DNA of 64,000 nt from Limnospira fusiformis SAG 85.79 (GTDB lineage Bacteria; Cyanobacteriota; Cyanobacteriia; Cyanobacteriales; Microcoleaceae). Each line of letters begins with the position of its first letter. The first letter of the stretch is position 1. The stretch covers positions 951,459-1,015,458 of the forward strand of contig NZ_CP051185.1 of the NCBI RefSeq assembly GCF_012516315.1. Reading direction: 5' to 3'. Below, piece after piece: positions 24,753 to 34,093 of this stretch. The position numbers and the translations under genes are program-made. The notes beneath the pieces are model-generated. The model was not told where the DNA came from. It searched no databases and worked only from the letters and a program-made list of their open reading frames with translations.

Positions 24753-27446
24753 CTAACCCACCCACTCTAAAACGGCTTCCTCGCGGGTATTAGTGTGACG
24801 TTCGGGAGTTTCACGATTAAACTTCATGTGAATCGAACGGGTTTGCTCACCATCAGCAGCAACAGCCATAATTGGATAGTCAAATTGACCATCAGGGAAA
24901 TACATTTGGAATCGGAACGTACCATCAGGATTGAGTTGAATCGGTCGTCCGCCAATACTAACCTTAGCATCAGGCTCAGTTGCACCATAAATGATTAACT
25001 CAGCATCAGCCACCAACCAGAATTTACGGGGACGAATGGGAGGCATTGATGCAGCCATCCCAATACCAGACATCCCGATACCGGACATAGAGTAGCCTAG
25101 GGCGGAACCGGACATAGTGAAACCGATACCAGACATCCTTTCCGCCATTCCGACACCGGACATTCCCACGCCGGACATGGAGTAGCTTAGGGCGGAACCG
25201 GATTCGGTCATTCCCACGCCGGACATGGAGTAACCCATACCGACACCGGACATTCCGACACCGGACATAGAGTAGCCTAGGGCGGAACCGGATTCGGTCA
25301 TTCCCACGCCGGACATGGAGTAACCCATACCGACACCGGACATTCCCACACCGGACATAGAGTAGCCTAGGGCGGAACCGGATTCGGTCATTCCCACGCC
25401 GGACATGGAGTAACCCATACCGACACCGGACATTCCCACGCCGGACATAGAATAGCCTAGGGCGGAACCGGATTCTGTTACGCCTAATCCGACACCGGAC
25501 ATTCCGACACCGGACATGGAGTAACCTAAACCGACACCGGATTCTGTTACGCCTAATCCGACACCGGACATTCCGACACCGGACATGGAGTAACCTAAAC
25601 CGACACCGGACATTCCGACACCGGACATGGAGTAACCTAAACCGACACCGGATTCTGTTACGCCTAATCCGACACCGGACATTCCGACACCGGACATGGA
25701 GTAACCTAAACCGACACCGGATTCTGTTACGCCTAAGCCGACACCGGACATTCCGACACCGGACATGGAGTAACCTAAACCGACACCGGATTCTGTCACG
25801 CCTAAGCCGACACCGGACATTCCGACACCGGACATGGAGTAACCTAAGCCGACACCGGACATTCCGACACCGGATATGGAGTAACCTAAACCGACACCGG
25901 ATTCTGTTACGCCTAATCCGACACCGGACATTCCGACACCGGACATGGAGTAACCTAAACCGACACCGGACATTCCCACACCGGACATGGAGTAACCTAA
26001 ACCGACACCGGATTCTGTTACGCCTAAGCCGACACCGGACATTCCGACACCGGACATGGAGTAGCCCAAGCCGACACCGGACCCGACACCGGACATGGAG
26101 TAACCTAAACCGACACCGGATTCTGTTACGCCTAAGCCGACACCGGACATTCCGACACCGGACATGGAGTAGCCCAAGCCGACACCGGACCCGACACCGG
26201 ACATGGAGTAACCTAAACCGACACCGGATTCTGTTATCCCTAAGCCGACACCAGACATTCCGACACCGGACATGGAGTAACCTAAACCGACACCGGATTC
26301 TGTTATCCCTAAGCCGACACCAGACATTCCGACACCGGACATGGAGTAACCTAAGCCGACACCGGACATACCGACACCGGACATAGAATAGCCTAGGGCG
26401 GAACCGGATTCAGTCATTCCCACACCGGACATGGAGTAACCTAGGGCGGAACCGGATTGAGTTACGCCTAAGCCGACACCGGACATTCCGACACCGGACA
26501 TGGAGTAACCTAGGGCGGAACCGGATTGAGTTACGCCTAAGCCGACACCGGACATTCCGACACCGGACATAGTTTCACCGACACCTGATGCCCACTTACC
26601 GACACCAGAGGGGAAAATATAGGAACTGATGCCATGTTGGAAACTGGAAACATGGTGCATGGAACCAAATAGGGAACCAGCGATGCGTTGAGCTTCTGCT
26701 TCTTTGGCTAGATTGAAGAGGTCGTCGTAAATGCGATCGCCATAAGATAAGCCAGGGGGTGATAGTTGGGCAAAAGTTTGACCTTTGAGTTCATCACCCC
26801 AAGATACTGTAATGAATTGGTCATCAATCCACTCAGAGGGATAAATGGGGGGAATCCGAACCGCCTGGGAACGGGCCATAGCTAACCAGCGACCATCAGC
26901 GCAACGGTAGCCAATTTCGATCACATAATCGCGATCGCTTACAGGAATTGGTAAATACCATTCCCGCGCCATTTCATCGCAAGGGTATTCCTGAACGCTG
27001 TGGGGACTCTGATTGCTGAGATTTATACCTGTTACGTCATAAATCCGTAAAGCCAGTTGTTGCCCACCTAATCGCCGGAATTGTTCTTTTTGTTGACTGG
27101 AGATATCCCAGTAAGCATAAGCCCATTCCGGGTCTCTTGCCATCAGAACTACGCGACTTTCACTATATCCGCTGCCAAGTTCCACTAGATTTTCATCAAC
27201 TGAGGACAGGAAATCATCTGTTTGTTCTTCCTGGCCTAATGTAAACTTTGCTACTTCCACTTCTGCTTTTGCCTCCAAAGTACGGGATTGACTAGGGGAT
27301 GAAAATCTTTGACGTTCAATATCTTGAATGGCAGCTAAAAGCTGGGCTTTACGCATTCGGCTATAGCGAGAAATACTGTACTCGCTGGCGACTTTGCGTA
27401 ATTGTCGCAATGTCATTTCTTCCAAGGGGGGTCTTTCTTTTGCCAT
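24753..27446 (-). CDS. DUF4912 protein with a giant SGVG/GYSMSGVG repeat insert, 897 aa
   Basis: Residues 1-47 resemble a SAP or Rho-N-type helical start (LRQLRKVASEYSISRYSRMRKA). Residues about 75-225 are a DUF4912 domain (VVLMARDPEWAYAYWDIS, LRIYDVTG). About 275-798 is low-complexity repeat built from SGVG blocks: GYSMSGVGMSGVGLGVTESG and shorter variants, arranged in units of about 15 and 23 residues. The last 95 residues return to a beta-rich DUF4912-like end (RKFWLVADAELIIYGATEP). No signal peptide is seen. The repeat is Gly/Ser/Val/Met rich with almost no charge, resembling structural or silk-like sequences. Function is unknown; the repeat length may vary between strains. Confidence 0.85.
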   Translation of the reverse strand: MAKERPPLEEMTLRQLRKVASEYSISRYSRMRKAQLLAAIQDIERQRFSSPSQSRTLEAKAEVEVAKFTLGQEEQTDDFLSSVDENLVELGSGYSESRVVLMARDPEWAYAYWDISSQQKEQFRRLGGQQLALRIYDVTGINLSNQSPHSVQEYPCDEMAREWYLPIPVSDRDYVIEIGYRCADGRWLAMARSQAVRIPPIYPSEWIDDQFITVSWGDELKGQTFAQLSPPGLSYGDRIYDDLFNLAKEAEAQRIAGSLFGSMHHVSSFQHGISSYIFPSGVGKWASGVGETMSGVGMSGVGLGVTQSGSALGYSMSGVGMSGVGLGVTQSGSALGYSMSGVGMTESGSALGYSMSGVGMSGVGLGYSMSGVGMSGVGLGITESGVGLGYSMSGVGMSGVGLGITESGVGLGYSMSGVGSGVGLGYSMSGVGMSGVGLGVTESGVGLGYSMSGVGSGVGLGYSMSGVGMSGVGLGVTESGVGLGYSMSGVGMSGVGLGYSMSGVGMSGVGLGVTESGVGLGYSISGVGMSGVGLGYSMSGVGMSGVGLGVTESGVGLGYSMSGVGMSGVGLGVTESGVGLGYSMSGVGMSGVGLGVTESGVGLGYSMSGVGMSGVGLGYSMSGVGMSGVGLGVTESGVGLGYSMSGVGMSGVGLGVTESGSALGYSMSGVGMSGVGMGYSMSGVGMTESGSALGYSMSGVGMSGVGMGYSMSGVGMTESGSALGYSMSGVGMSGVGMGYSMSGVGMTESGSALSYSMSGVGMSGVGMAERMSGIGFTMSGSALGYSMSGIGMSGIGMAASMPPIRPRKFWLVADAELIIYGATEPDAKVSIGGRPIQLNPDGTFRFQMYFPDGQFDYPIMAVAADGEQTRSIHMKFNRETPERHTNTREEAVLEWVG
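25050..26620. repeat. In-frame coding repeat array of the DUF4912 gene
   Basis: About 1.57 kb of imperfect tandem repeats with the core CCGACACCGGACATTCC (on the plus strand), in composite units of about 45 and 69 bp. All unit lengths are multiples of three, so gain or loss keeps the reading frame. Some blocks alternate GSALGYS with GVGLGYS, showing sub-families that have been shuffled or converted. Confidence 0.9.
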
Positions 27447-27748
27447 AGGTTGGTGATCTCCATGTGTTCAGACAGCAGGCTGTTGGCTCTGTAGATTTTC
27501 TTTGGGATCGTGGGGATCGCTCTCGTTAATCAACATATTGCAGAAAATATCCAGAGGGGTCAAGGGGTAATCCCAAAAATTATAAGTAAATATACTGTTT
27601 TATAAGGTTTTTGGGATCATTGTGTCATAGTTTCATGATATATCATGGCATTGGGGATCGTCTGCATCCAAAAAAAAATCCCCGGCGTGGGCCTGGGGTT
27701 GTAGGTAGATTCTTAAAAAGTGGAGTGGGGGGTTGGGCGTGGCCAAAG
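27447..27748. other. Intergenic region without a gene
   Basis: This 302-bp gap lies between two minus-strand genes and should hold the promoter of the DUF4912 gene (near 27450-27600, with TATACTG and TTATAAG sequences). I see no coding frame with support. Confidence 0.5.
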
Positions 27749-30104
27749 CTAACGAATTATCTCCCAATCCCGTATCCGCCAAGGACCCTGATCTCGGACG
27801 AGTTGATATCGAACCTGTAGGGTGCTATCCTCAGACCTCTCCATTTGATTACCTTGATAGAATTGGGTAACTTCCCGCACCTGAGCATCAACAGTACCTT
27901 GATTGGGATTATTCTCATTGACATCAACACTCTGGACCCTAACTTCATGCTGAAAACGCCTGTGGGAATTTTCCTGCCTTAATGACTCGGAAAGCCCCAT
28001 CCACCGAGCCAGGGAAGGCTCAACCAAAATTTCCCTTAATCCTTCAGTTTGATGTTCAGGACCTAGAGCGGCAGATTTAGCAGTCAACCACTGATTAACT
28101 ACCTGTTGGGCTACAGTGGGGTCCAGGTCAGCCGCTAGGGGGTTCTCTGGTTCGGGTTCAGGAATAGCGATCGGAGAATTATCAAGGCGGATTTCGGGTC
28201 CATCGACTGTCAATCTCGGCCCACCCATTCCCTCTAGGGCATTACCAATCCAACCCCAAATGGCACTCAAAATCATCCATAATAACCAAATCCCAAACAA
28301 TCCCACCAAACCTACCAAGATTAATCTTTTAACCTTGTAGTTGGATTCATGAGTTGACTTACCCCTACTTCGTCTAGGAGAGTGAGACTGAGGGCTACCC
28401 TGACCCAGTGGTGGCAGATTAGCCGTAGGAGTACCGTTTAATCGGGCGCTAGAAGATGCCACCGGAGAGGGTTGATGAGATGTAGATGAACTCCCTCTGG
28501 CTGGTTTTTGTAGGTAGGTCGATTCATTAGTAGATTGATTGAATCTACCTGGCGGGGTGGTTTTGGGAACCTGTGCGGAGGGAGAATTAGCACCACTATG
28601 GGATGACTGAGAGCCTGTAGGCATTCCCACAGAACCGGTAGGCGAATGCCCATTGCTTAGACCATCAGGACTAGAGGAGTAAGGTGCTGATTGAGCGGGA
28701 TTTGCAGATGTTGAAACTGCGGGGGTCGATCCCGATTGCGCGTAAGTCAATTCATTATCTGACCTACTGCTGCGGCGAGGTTGTACTACTACCCACTCAT
28801 TTGATGTGGCACGCGCCTCGGCGGGAAGTGCCTCTAAATAGGATTGAACCTGCTTATTAGCAAAATATTCTTTCAGAGAAACTGACTGATTTTGCAAATC
28901 CCGGAAATGGGGGAAAACTTCTTCGGCTAACCAGTGTTCTGCATACAGACATAACCCGGGTAACAGGTCTGGCGAATCTACAGAATTTTCCCGAATAAAG
29001 GCGATCGCTTCCTGTTCCTGGCTCAAATCTAAGGCTCGACTAGCTTCTTCAGTTTGTCCTAGTAACAGACAACAAACTGCTTTTTCTAAATGCACGTCCT
29101 GGCGGCGACCTAACTGCATTAACATTAACTTAGCTTTGCGAATCAAAGCAGGTTGGGCGCGTGCAAATCCCTGAGCCAATAAAGCATAAACAGCCAGGTA
29201 TGTGCTAACGGCGGAGGGACGATGAGCCTCCATCTCAAATAGGGTCTGTTGTTCGGTGGTGGTTAAAGAACTACGCAATTGCTGGATAAAGCGTAGAAAA
29301 TCTTCGACATTCAGACCAGAGCGATCGTCACCGTGACCATCAATACCCCCCCTTTCGTGGAGCATTTCCCGCAACAATTGCAATCCCCGCCGACGTTCAT
29401 CAGCTTTTTGTTCTGGTAGTTGCAGCAGTTCGATGATACGGTAGGGGCGCAGTTTATAAAGGTCTGCCTGCATTTCTCCCCGTAGACTCGCAAACAGGCT
29501 TTCTCGTAACAGTAAATCTTGACCCGATTCTAGGGAAATAGCAGCGTTTTCATATTGCCGAGACTGCCACTGTTCCCGACCTAGTTCTAAATATGCTAGG
29601 GCTACGGTGAGAATTATATCCGGCAAAACTAGATCAGGATCTCCAAACCGACCATCTTTCAGACCAATACTGCTGGTTCCTATCAAGGGACGAGTCAGGG
29701 CGACAACTTGTTCATATTCCCCTAATTCTTGCAAGATCAGCAATGCGCCGACAAACTGGCGATCGTCTATCTCTATACTGGCTCGGTGAGAATCTGCGTC
29801 CTTTCCACCCCCGGCCCCCGACAGGCTCATGACATTCGGGCCTCCGAGGGTTCTCACGGTACGCGAGCCAGGATCGTAGGTCTTGGCTAGAAAACCCATG
29901 TCATAGGCCCCGCGTTGGTCTGGGTCTGACAGGACTGCGTAGGCTTCATCAATTAACTGCTTTCGAGCATCGATCGCTAGATCAGAATACTCCCGCCTGG
30001 GAAGCTGCTGTTGGCGATCGCCTCGAATTAGCCTGCTTTAACTGGTCCGCAGTCGCTTGGATTGGTAAGCCTAAAATTCGGTAGTAATCTAGTGGAATAC
30101 GCAT
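27749..30104 (-). CDS. zipN: Cell division protein ZipN/Ftn2 (ARC6-like) with an apparent +1 frameshift
   Basis: ZipN is the cyanobacterial homologue of plastid ARC6, an FtsZ-anchoring divisome protein. The ATG at 30104 begins a DnaJ-like domain (MRIPLDYYRILGLPIQAT...LKQA), but the frame breaks at 30024-30030 and stops within 20 codons. Removing one T from AATTCG restores RGDRQQQLPRREYSDLAIDA and runs to LSDPDQRGAYDMGFLAKTYD. The remaining 716 codons (from 29899) are intact: helical middle part, Ser/Pro linker, one membrane span (LVGLVGLFGIWLLWMILSAIW) and a C-terminal IMS-type domain (WRIRDWEII). A sequencing error, a real mutation with internal restart at 29899, or frameshifting could explain it. 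ZipN is essential in studied species, so an error or a tolerated truncation is likely. Confidence 0.85.
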
Positions 30105-30326
30105 TCTGGTTCATCCCCAAGGGCGAGCGACTGATTTAGGGCGGGTTGGGCATCTTCCCGGACCATGCCATCTCACTGTCCGGGATATAGGGCAGGGGTC
30201 AGGAGGAGTGGCGGAAGACGGAGTAGGGAAAAAAATTGTCGGTTTACTATTCCTATTCATCGGGTCTTTCCGAAAAACCAGTTTAACCGACCCCTACCAG
30301 GCGAGTTCGTGTGGCTTATCTGTCAC

Positions 30327-30698
30327 GTAAAACTCCTGGGAGGGTTGGAAGCTCCGTGATTGATCACGGAGAGGAAAACCGACTCAAGCGGCTGACCGCC
30401 GCCAGCACCCCCTTGCGGGGTGGAGGGGTATGGTTGCCCCTCCATGGAGCTATGGTTGGCTCCGACTCCCTTGCGGGGTAATGTTTGCTTCGCCAATGTT
30501 CAGAGTCGGTACTATCCAAATCGCACGTCCTTAACCCCTTAGAGATGTTTAACGATTCGGTTCTAGAGCCTGGAACTAGCACGCATTCCAGGGTAGGAAC
30601 TTTAACTCTTGCTCTGAACGGAGCCAGTTAAGGCTTAAGCTGGTCAGCTACCTGAAAGGGGGGCACGAAGCCCCCGTGCTTCAGCCGGGGGTGCTGAC
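30327..30698 (-). mobile_element. Miniature IscB-less omega-RNA element, 372 bp
   Basis: Both ends match the iscB element at 20002-21603: the left end after TCAC (30323-30326) with GTAAAACTCCTGGGAG, and the right end ending GGGGGTGCTGAC at 30698. The left hairpin is a perfect CTCCGTGAT, TG, ATCACGGAG (30352-30371); its bases differ from the first copy yet still pair. The whole iscB frame is missing, with about 110 bases of unrelated sequence in its place. This is a non-autonomous derivative whose main content is an omega-RNA. Confidence 0.85.
30480..30698 (-). ncRNA. Stand-alone omega-RNA (no iscB)
   Basis: About 90% identical to the omega-RNA upstream of iscB over 220 bases, with the hairpin arms kept, including GGGGGC/GCCCCC. 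Its boundary at 30698 is followed by different flanking sequence, so the putative guide differs. The scaffold would be expected to work in trans with the IscB encoded at 20086-21357. Expression is not shown by sequence. Confidence 0.75.
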
Positions 30699-31070
30699 TA
30701 CGATCTACCGGGCGTGAACCCGTCCCCACTGTCCCCGCGAATAAACCAACGGGGATTTTTAATTATATCCTACACAATGTGGTGCATTCTACCCCAAATA
30801 TTAGGTTAATTATAGGTTAGTCCTTGCTATTTATCCCATCCTCGATCGCCTACCCTGAAAAAACTTCGTTTTGCCCCTATTCCTATAGAATAGTCTCTAG
30901 CAGCGGCGGGTTTATGTGGCGGGGAGGCAGCGGGTCTATGTAGTTCATCTGTTACTGGGATCTACCGGGCGTGAACCCGCCCCTACAAATTACCATATAC
31001 CCCGTGAACCCGCACCTACTTATAATTAATTGGCAGCACGCAGCAGTAAACAGTTTCACAAGGTAACGCA
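30699..31070. repeat. Intergenic region with dispersed GTGAACCCGCCCC repeats
   Basis: Holds several copies of the family that includes GATCTACCGGGCGTGAACCC (30702 and 30959) and a possible small hairpin TCCCCG/CGGGGA followed by TTTTT near 30735-30765. The pdhA promoter should lie here. No coding frame is supported. Confidence 0.7.
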
Positions 31071-32102
31071 ATGGTTAAGGAACGCACAGTACCTAGTTTT
31101 CAAGTCGATTCTGTAGTCATCACCCGAGAGGAAGGGTTGATGCTTTATGAGGATATGGTGCTAGGGCGCTTATTTGAGGACAAGTGCGCTGAAATGTACT
31201 ACCGGGGTAAAATGTTCGGGTTTGTTCATCTTTACAATGGACAGGAAGCCGTCTCTACCGGGGTAATTCGCTCTATGCGCCGCGACCAGGATTTTGTCTG
31301 TAGTACCTATCGCGACCATGTACACGCCCTCAGTGCTGGAGTTACCGCACGAGAGGTTATGGCTGAATTGTTTGGTAAAGCCACTGGTTGCTCTAAGGGT
31401 CGTGGCGGTTCGATGCATATGTTCTCGTCTCAACATAATTTGCTCGGCGGCTTTGCTTTTGTGGCGGAAGGTATTCCTGTGGCTACGGGGGCGGCTTTTC
31501 AGAGTAAGTATCGCCGGGAAGTAATGGGAGATGAAAGTTCTGATACGGTCACGGCTTGCTTTTTTGGGGATGGAGCCTGCAACAATGGACAGTTCTATGA
31601 GTGCTTGAATATGGCAACTCTCTGGAAGTTACCTATTTTGTTTGTGGTGGAAAATAATAAGTGGGCTATTGGTATGGCTCATGAACGGGCGACTTCTGAC
31701 CCGGAAATTTATAAGAAAGGCCCCGCTTTTGGAATGCCTGGTTATGAAGTTGATGGTATGGATGTTTTGGCGGTTCGAGAGGTGGCTCAAAAGGCGATCG
31801 CTAGAGCCCGTGCTGGTGAAGGTCCAACCCTGATTGAAGCGTTGACTTATCGTTTCCGAGGTCACTCTTTGGCTGACCCTGATGAATTGCGCGATCGCGA
31901 TGAAAAAGAGTTTTGGTTTGCTCGTGACCCTATTAATAAGTTTTTCGCCTATTTGACTGAACATAATCTCGCTGATAGTGACGAGTTGAAGGCGATCGAC
32001 AAAAAGGTTCAGGATCTCATTAATGACGCGGTTGAGTTTGCTCAGACTAGCCCTGAACCTGACCCTAGCGAGTTATATCGCTATATTTATGCTGACGACT
32101 AA
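31071..32102 (+). CDS. pdhA: Pyruvate dehydrogenase E1 component, alpha subunit
   Basis: Decarboxylates pyruvate with thiamine diphosphate as part of the pyruvate dehydrogenase complex that makes acetyl-CoA. The 343 residues include RGGSMHMF, the thiamine-diphosphate motif [17 protein letters not shown] near residue 165 and the regulatory-loop region [15 protein letters not shown] near 260. AAGG lies about ten bases before the ATG. E1-beta is not adjacent, as is usual in cyanobacteria. It lies next to acetate kinase and phosphoketolase, all feeding the acetyl-CoA/acetyl-phosphate pool. Confidence 0.95.
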   Translation: MVKERTVPSFQVDSVVITREEGLMLYEDMVLGRLFEDKCAEMYYRGKMFGFVHLYNGQEAVSTGVIRSMRRDQDFVCSTYRDHVHALSAGVTAREVMAELFGKATGCSKGRGGSMHMFSSQHNLLGGFAFVAEGIPVATGAAFQSKYRREVMGDESSDTVTACFFGDGACNNGQFYECLNMATLWKLPILFVVENNKWAIGMAHERATSDPEIYKKGPAFGMPGYEVDGMDVLAVREVAQKAIARARAGEGPTLIEALTYRFRGHSLADPDELRDRDEKEFWFARDPINKFFAYLTEHNLADSDELKAIDKKVQDLINDAVEFAQTSPEPDPSELYRYIYADD

Positions 32103-32378
32103 GGGATGGGTTGATACGCCACCCAATAGGGCGGGTTGATACGCCACCCAATAGGCGGGTTGATACGCCACCCAATAGGCGGGTTGATACGCCACCCAAT
32201 AGGGCGGGGGCGGGGGCGGGGGCGGGTTTATGTGACTGATCTGTTACTACCATATAGCCTGGTGAACCCGCCCCTACAGAAGACCCTGGTGAACCCGCCC
32301 CTACAGAAGACCCCGGTGAAACCGCCCCGACAGAAGACCCCGGTGAAACCGCCCCTAAAAGGCGAGTCGGTTGCTAAC
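32103..32378. repeat. Tandem repeats between pdhA and ackA
   Basis: First, four copies of GGGTTGATACGCCACCCAAT, then three GCGGGG-type units, then four copies of GGTGAACCCGCCCCTACAG-type with AAGACCC spacers. It ends at the convergent ackA stop. The small open frames across it are repeat-derived. Confidence 0.85.
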
Positions 32379-33590
32379 CTAGGATTTTAGTAAATGCCAG
32401 CATTCAGTGGCGATCGCCCAATCTTCCTCGGTGTGGATCACAAATATCGGCACTTGGGAATCACTGGCGGCGATGTTACCATCTCCTTTAATGTTGCGGT
32501 TTTTATCGGGGTCTAATTTGAGTCCGATAAATTCAAAATCTTTGCAGGTTTCTTGACGCACTAAACCTGCGTGTTCTCCAATACCTGCCGTAAACACTAA
32601 ACCATCTAGTCCCCCTAAACTGGCTAACATTGAACCTATCCCAGTTCGCAGGCGGTGAATAAACATCTCAAAGGCTAAGATCGCCCGTTCGTTGCCGCTA
32701 TTCTGTTCCTCTTGAACATAGCGCATATCTCCAGATATTCCGGTAATTCCCTTTAACCCCGATTGTTGATTTAGCATTTGATTAAGGCGATCGCTATCCC
32801 AACCATATTCCCGCATCAAAAAAATCAAAATTGCTGGGTCAATCGAACCACTCCGAGTTCCCATCATCAAACCTTCTAAGGGGGTAAATCCCATAGTAGT
32901 ATTCACACTAATTCCATCCCGAATAGCTGCCAAAGAACAACCATTCCCTAAATGGCAAGTAATTAACCGCAAAGACTCCAATGGTTTCCCAATTAATTGA
33001 GCTGCTCTCTGTCCGCAATATTTATGGCTTGTACCATGAAAACCATAGCGCCTAATCCCTTTAGTAAACCATTCATAAGGAATCGGATAAACCGCCGCAT
33101 ATAAGGGCATTTGACTATGAAAGGCTGTATCAAATACCGCCACCTGTGGCACATTTCCTAACACCTTTTCTATGGCTGAAATTCCCTGTAAATGAGAGGG
33201 GTTATGAGCCGGAGCTAGGGGGATTAATCGGGCGATCGCCTCTTTCACCTGCTCATCAATTATAGTCGCCCTAGAATAGTCAGTTCCTCCATGTACTACC
33301 CGATGACCAACTACATTAATTTCCCCCAGACTATTGAGGACTTTAGTCTCCCCTTCTATCAGGCTATTTAACATTTTGCCAATGGCTTCTGCCTTCTGTT
33401 CCGAATCAATTTTACTCTCCGATTTCACCCCATTGGCTTTCACTTTCATTTCCCCAAAAGGTGGCATTCCCCAATCAATAGCCGCCTCCCAAATAGGTTC
33501 TAGGGGAGATGATGGTAGGCTATCTCCGTTCAGATCATATAAGCAGCTTTTTTGGGAACTTGAACCAGCATTTAAAACAAGAATTTTCAT
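32379..33590 (-). CDS. ackA: Acetate kinase
   Basis: Interconverts acetyl phosphate and ADP with acetate and ATP. The 403 residues begin MKILVLNAGSSSQKSCLYDL and contain VVHGGTDYS, FDTAFH, YGFHGTSHKY near residue 185, CHLGNGCS and MGFTPLEGLMMGTRSG, and GIGEHA near the end. All are standard ASKHA kinase signatures, and the length is normal. It converges on pdhA and is divergent from phosphoketolase, its natural metabolic partner. Confidence 0.97.
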   Translation of the reverse strand: MKILVLNAGSSSQKSCLYDLNGDSLPSSPLEPIWEAAIDWGMPPFGEMKVKANGVKSESKIDSEQKAEAIGKMLNSLIEGETKVLNSLGEINVVGHRVVHGGTDYSRATIIDEQVKEAIARLIPLAPAHNPSHLQGISAIEKVLGNVPQVAVFDTAFHSQMPLYAAVYPIPYEWFTKGIRRYGFHGTSHKYCGQRAAQLIGKPLESLRLITCHLGNGCSLAAIRDGISVNTTMGFTPLEGLMMGTRSGSIDPAILIFLMREYGWDSDRLNQMLNQQSGLKGITGISGDMRYVQEEQNSGNERAILAFEMFIHRLRTGIGSMLASLGGLDGLVFTAGIGEHAGLVRQETCKDFEFIGLKLDPDKNRNIKGDGNIAASDSQVPIFVIHTEEDWAIATECWHLLKS

Positions 33591-34093
33591 AGTTTAAATT
33601 TATGATTTAATAATAGTTGATTGATGGCTTTTTGGGGTGTTTTAGTGATGACGGGCGAGTTGATGAGCCGGGAGAGGGCTGCGGGAGAGGGCGGGTTGAT
33701 CTGGCTTATCTGTTACTACCATATATCGCCGTAAACCCGCCAGGAAAGGAACCCCGACCATATTGGTTTAACCGTTTGAGCAACATTTGGCTACTTCTAT
33801 TAATGGAATTGACGATAATGGAGCCACCGAACTAATTAGTTAATGGAATGATGATCAGCAGCAAAATTTACCTTAAAATAGACTAAAGACCACTTAAAGT
33901 CAAGTTAAAATCAGGTTAAATCTTCATAAACATCACCCAATTAATCATGAAAACTTGCAATTTAGGGAATCTTAGGATATTAATAGAGAAACTCCGTCCT
34001 ATCGGATCATCCAGAATGTTAGCATTAGCCTAACCTCCCTGGAAAGATCTATCTAAAGTAGGATGTCAATAAGGTAAATCAAGGTAAATATTT
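33591..34093. other. Divergent regulatory region between ackA and phosphoketolase
   Basis: The 503-bp gap holds one dispersed GGCGGGTTGATCTGGCTTATC-type repeat (33685-33735), a Pho-box-like direct repeat (33891-33920) and, near 34080, an AAGG before the phosphoketolase ATG. No gene is seen. Confidence 0.6.
33891..33920 (-). promoter_or_regulatory. Pho-box-like triple repeat upstream of phosphoketolase
   Basis: On the minus strand three 8-mers, TTTAACCT, TTTAACTT and TTTAAGTG, recur with an exact 11-bp period. The cyanobacterial SphR/PhoB box is three tandem PyTTAAPyPy(T/A) separated by three bases; the first two fit fully and the third has one mismatch. It lies about 175 bp upstream of the phosphoketolase start. 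Confidence 0.45.

Noticed and set aside
29899-29901. zipN starting at ATG 29899 as the natural start
   Set aside because: Upstream sequence encodes the conserved DnaJ-like domain in two frames separated by one base, so the true gene begins at 30104.
30364-30582. 72-codon minus-strand frame in the solo omega-RNA element
   Set aside because: Overlaps the scaffold and shows no family motif.
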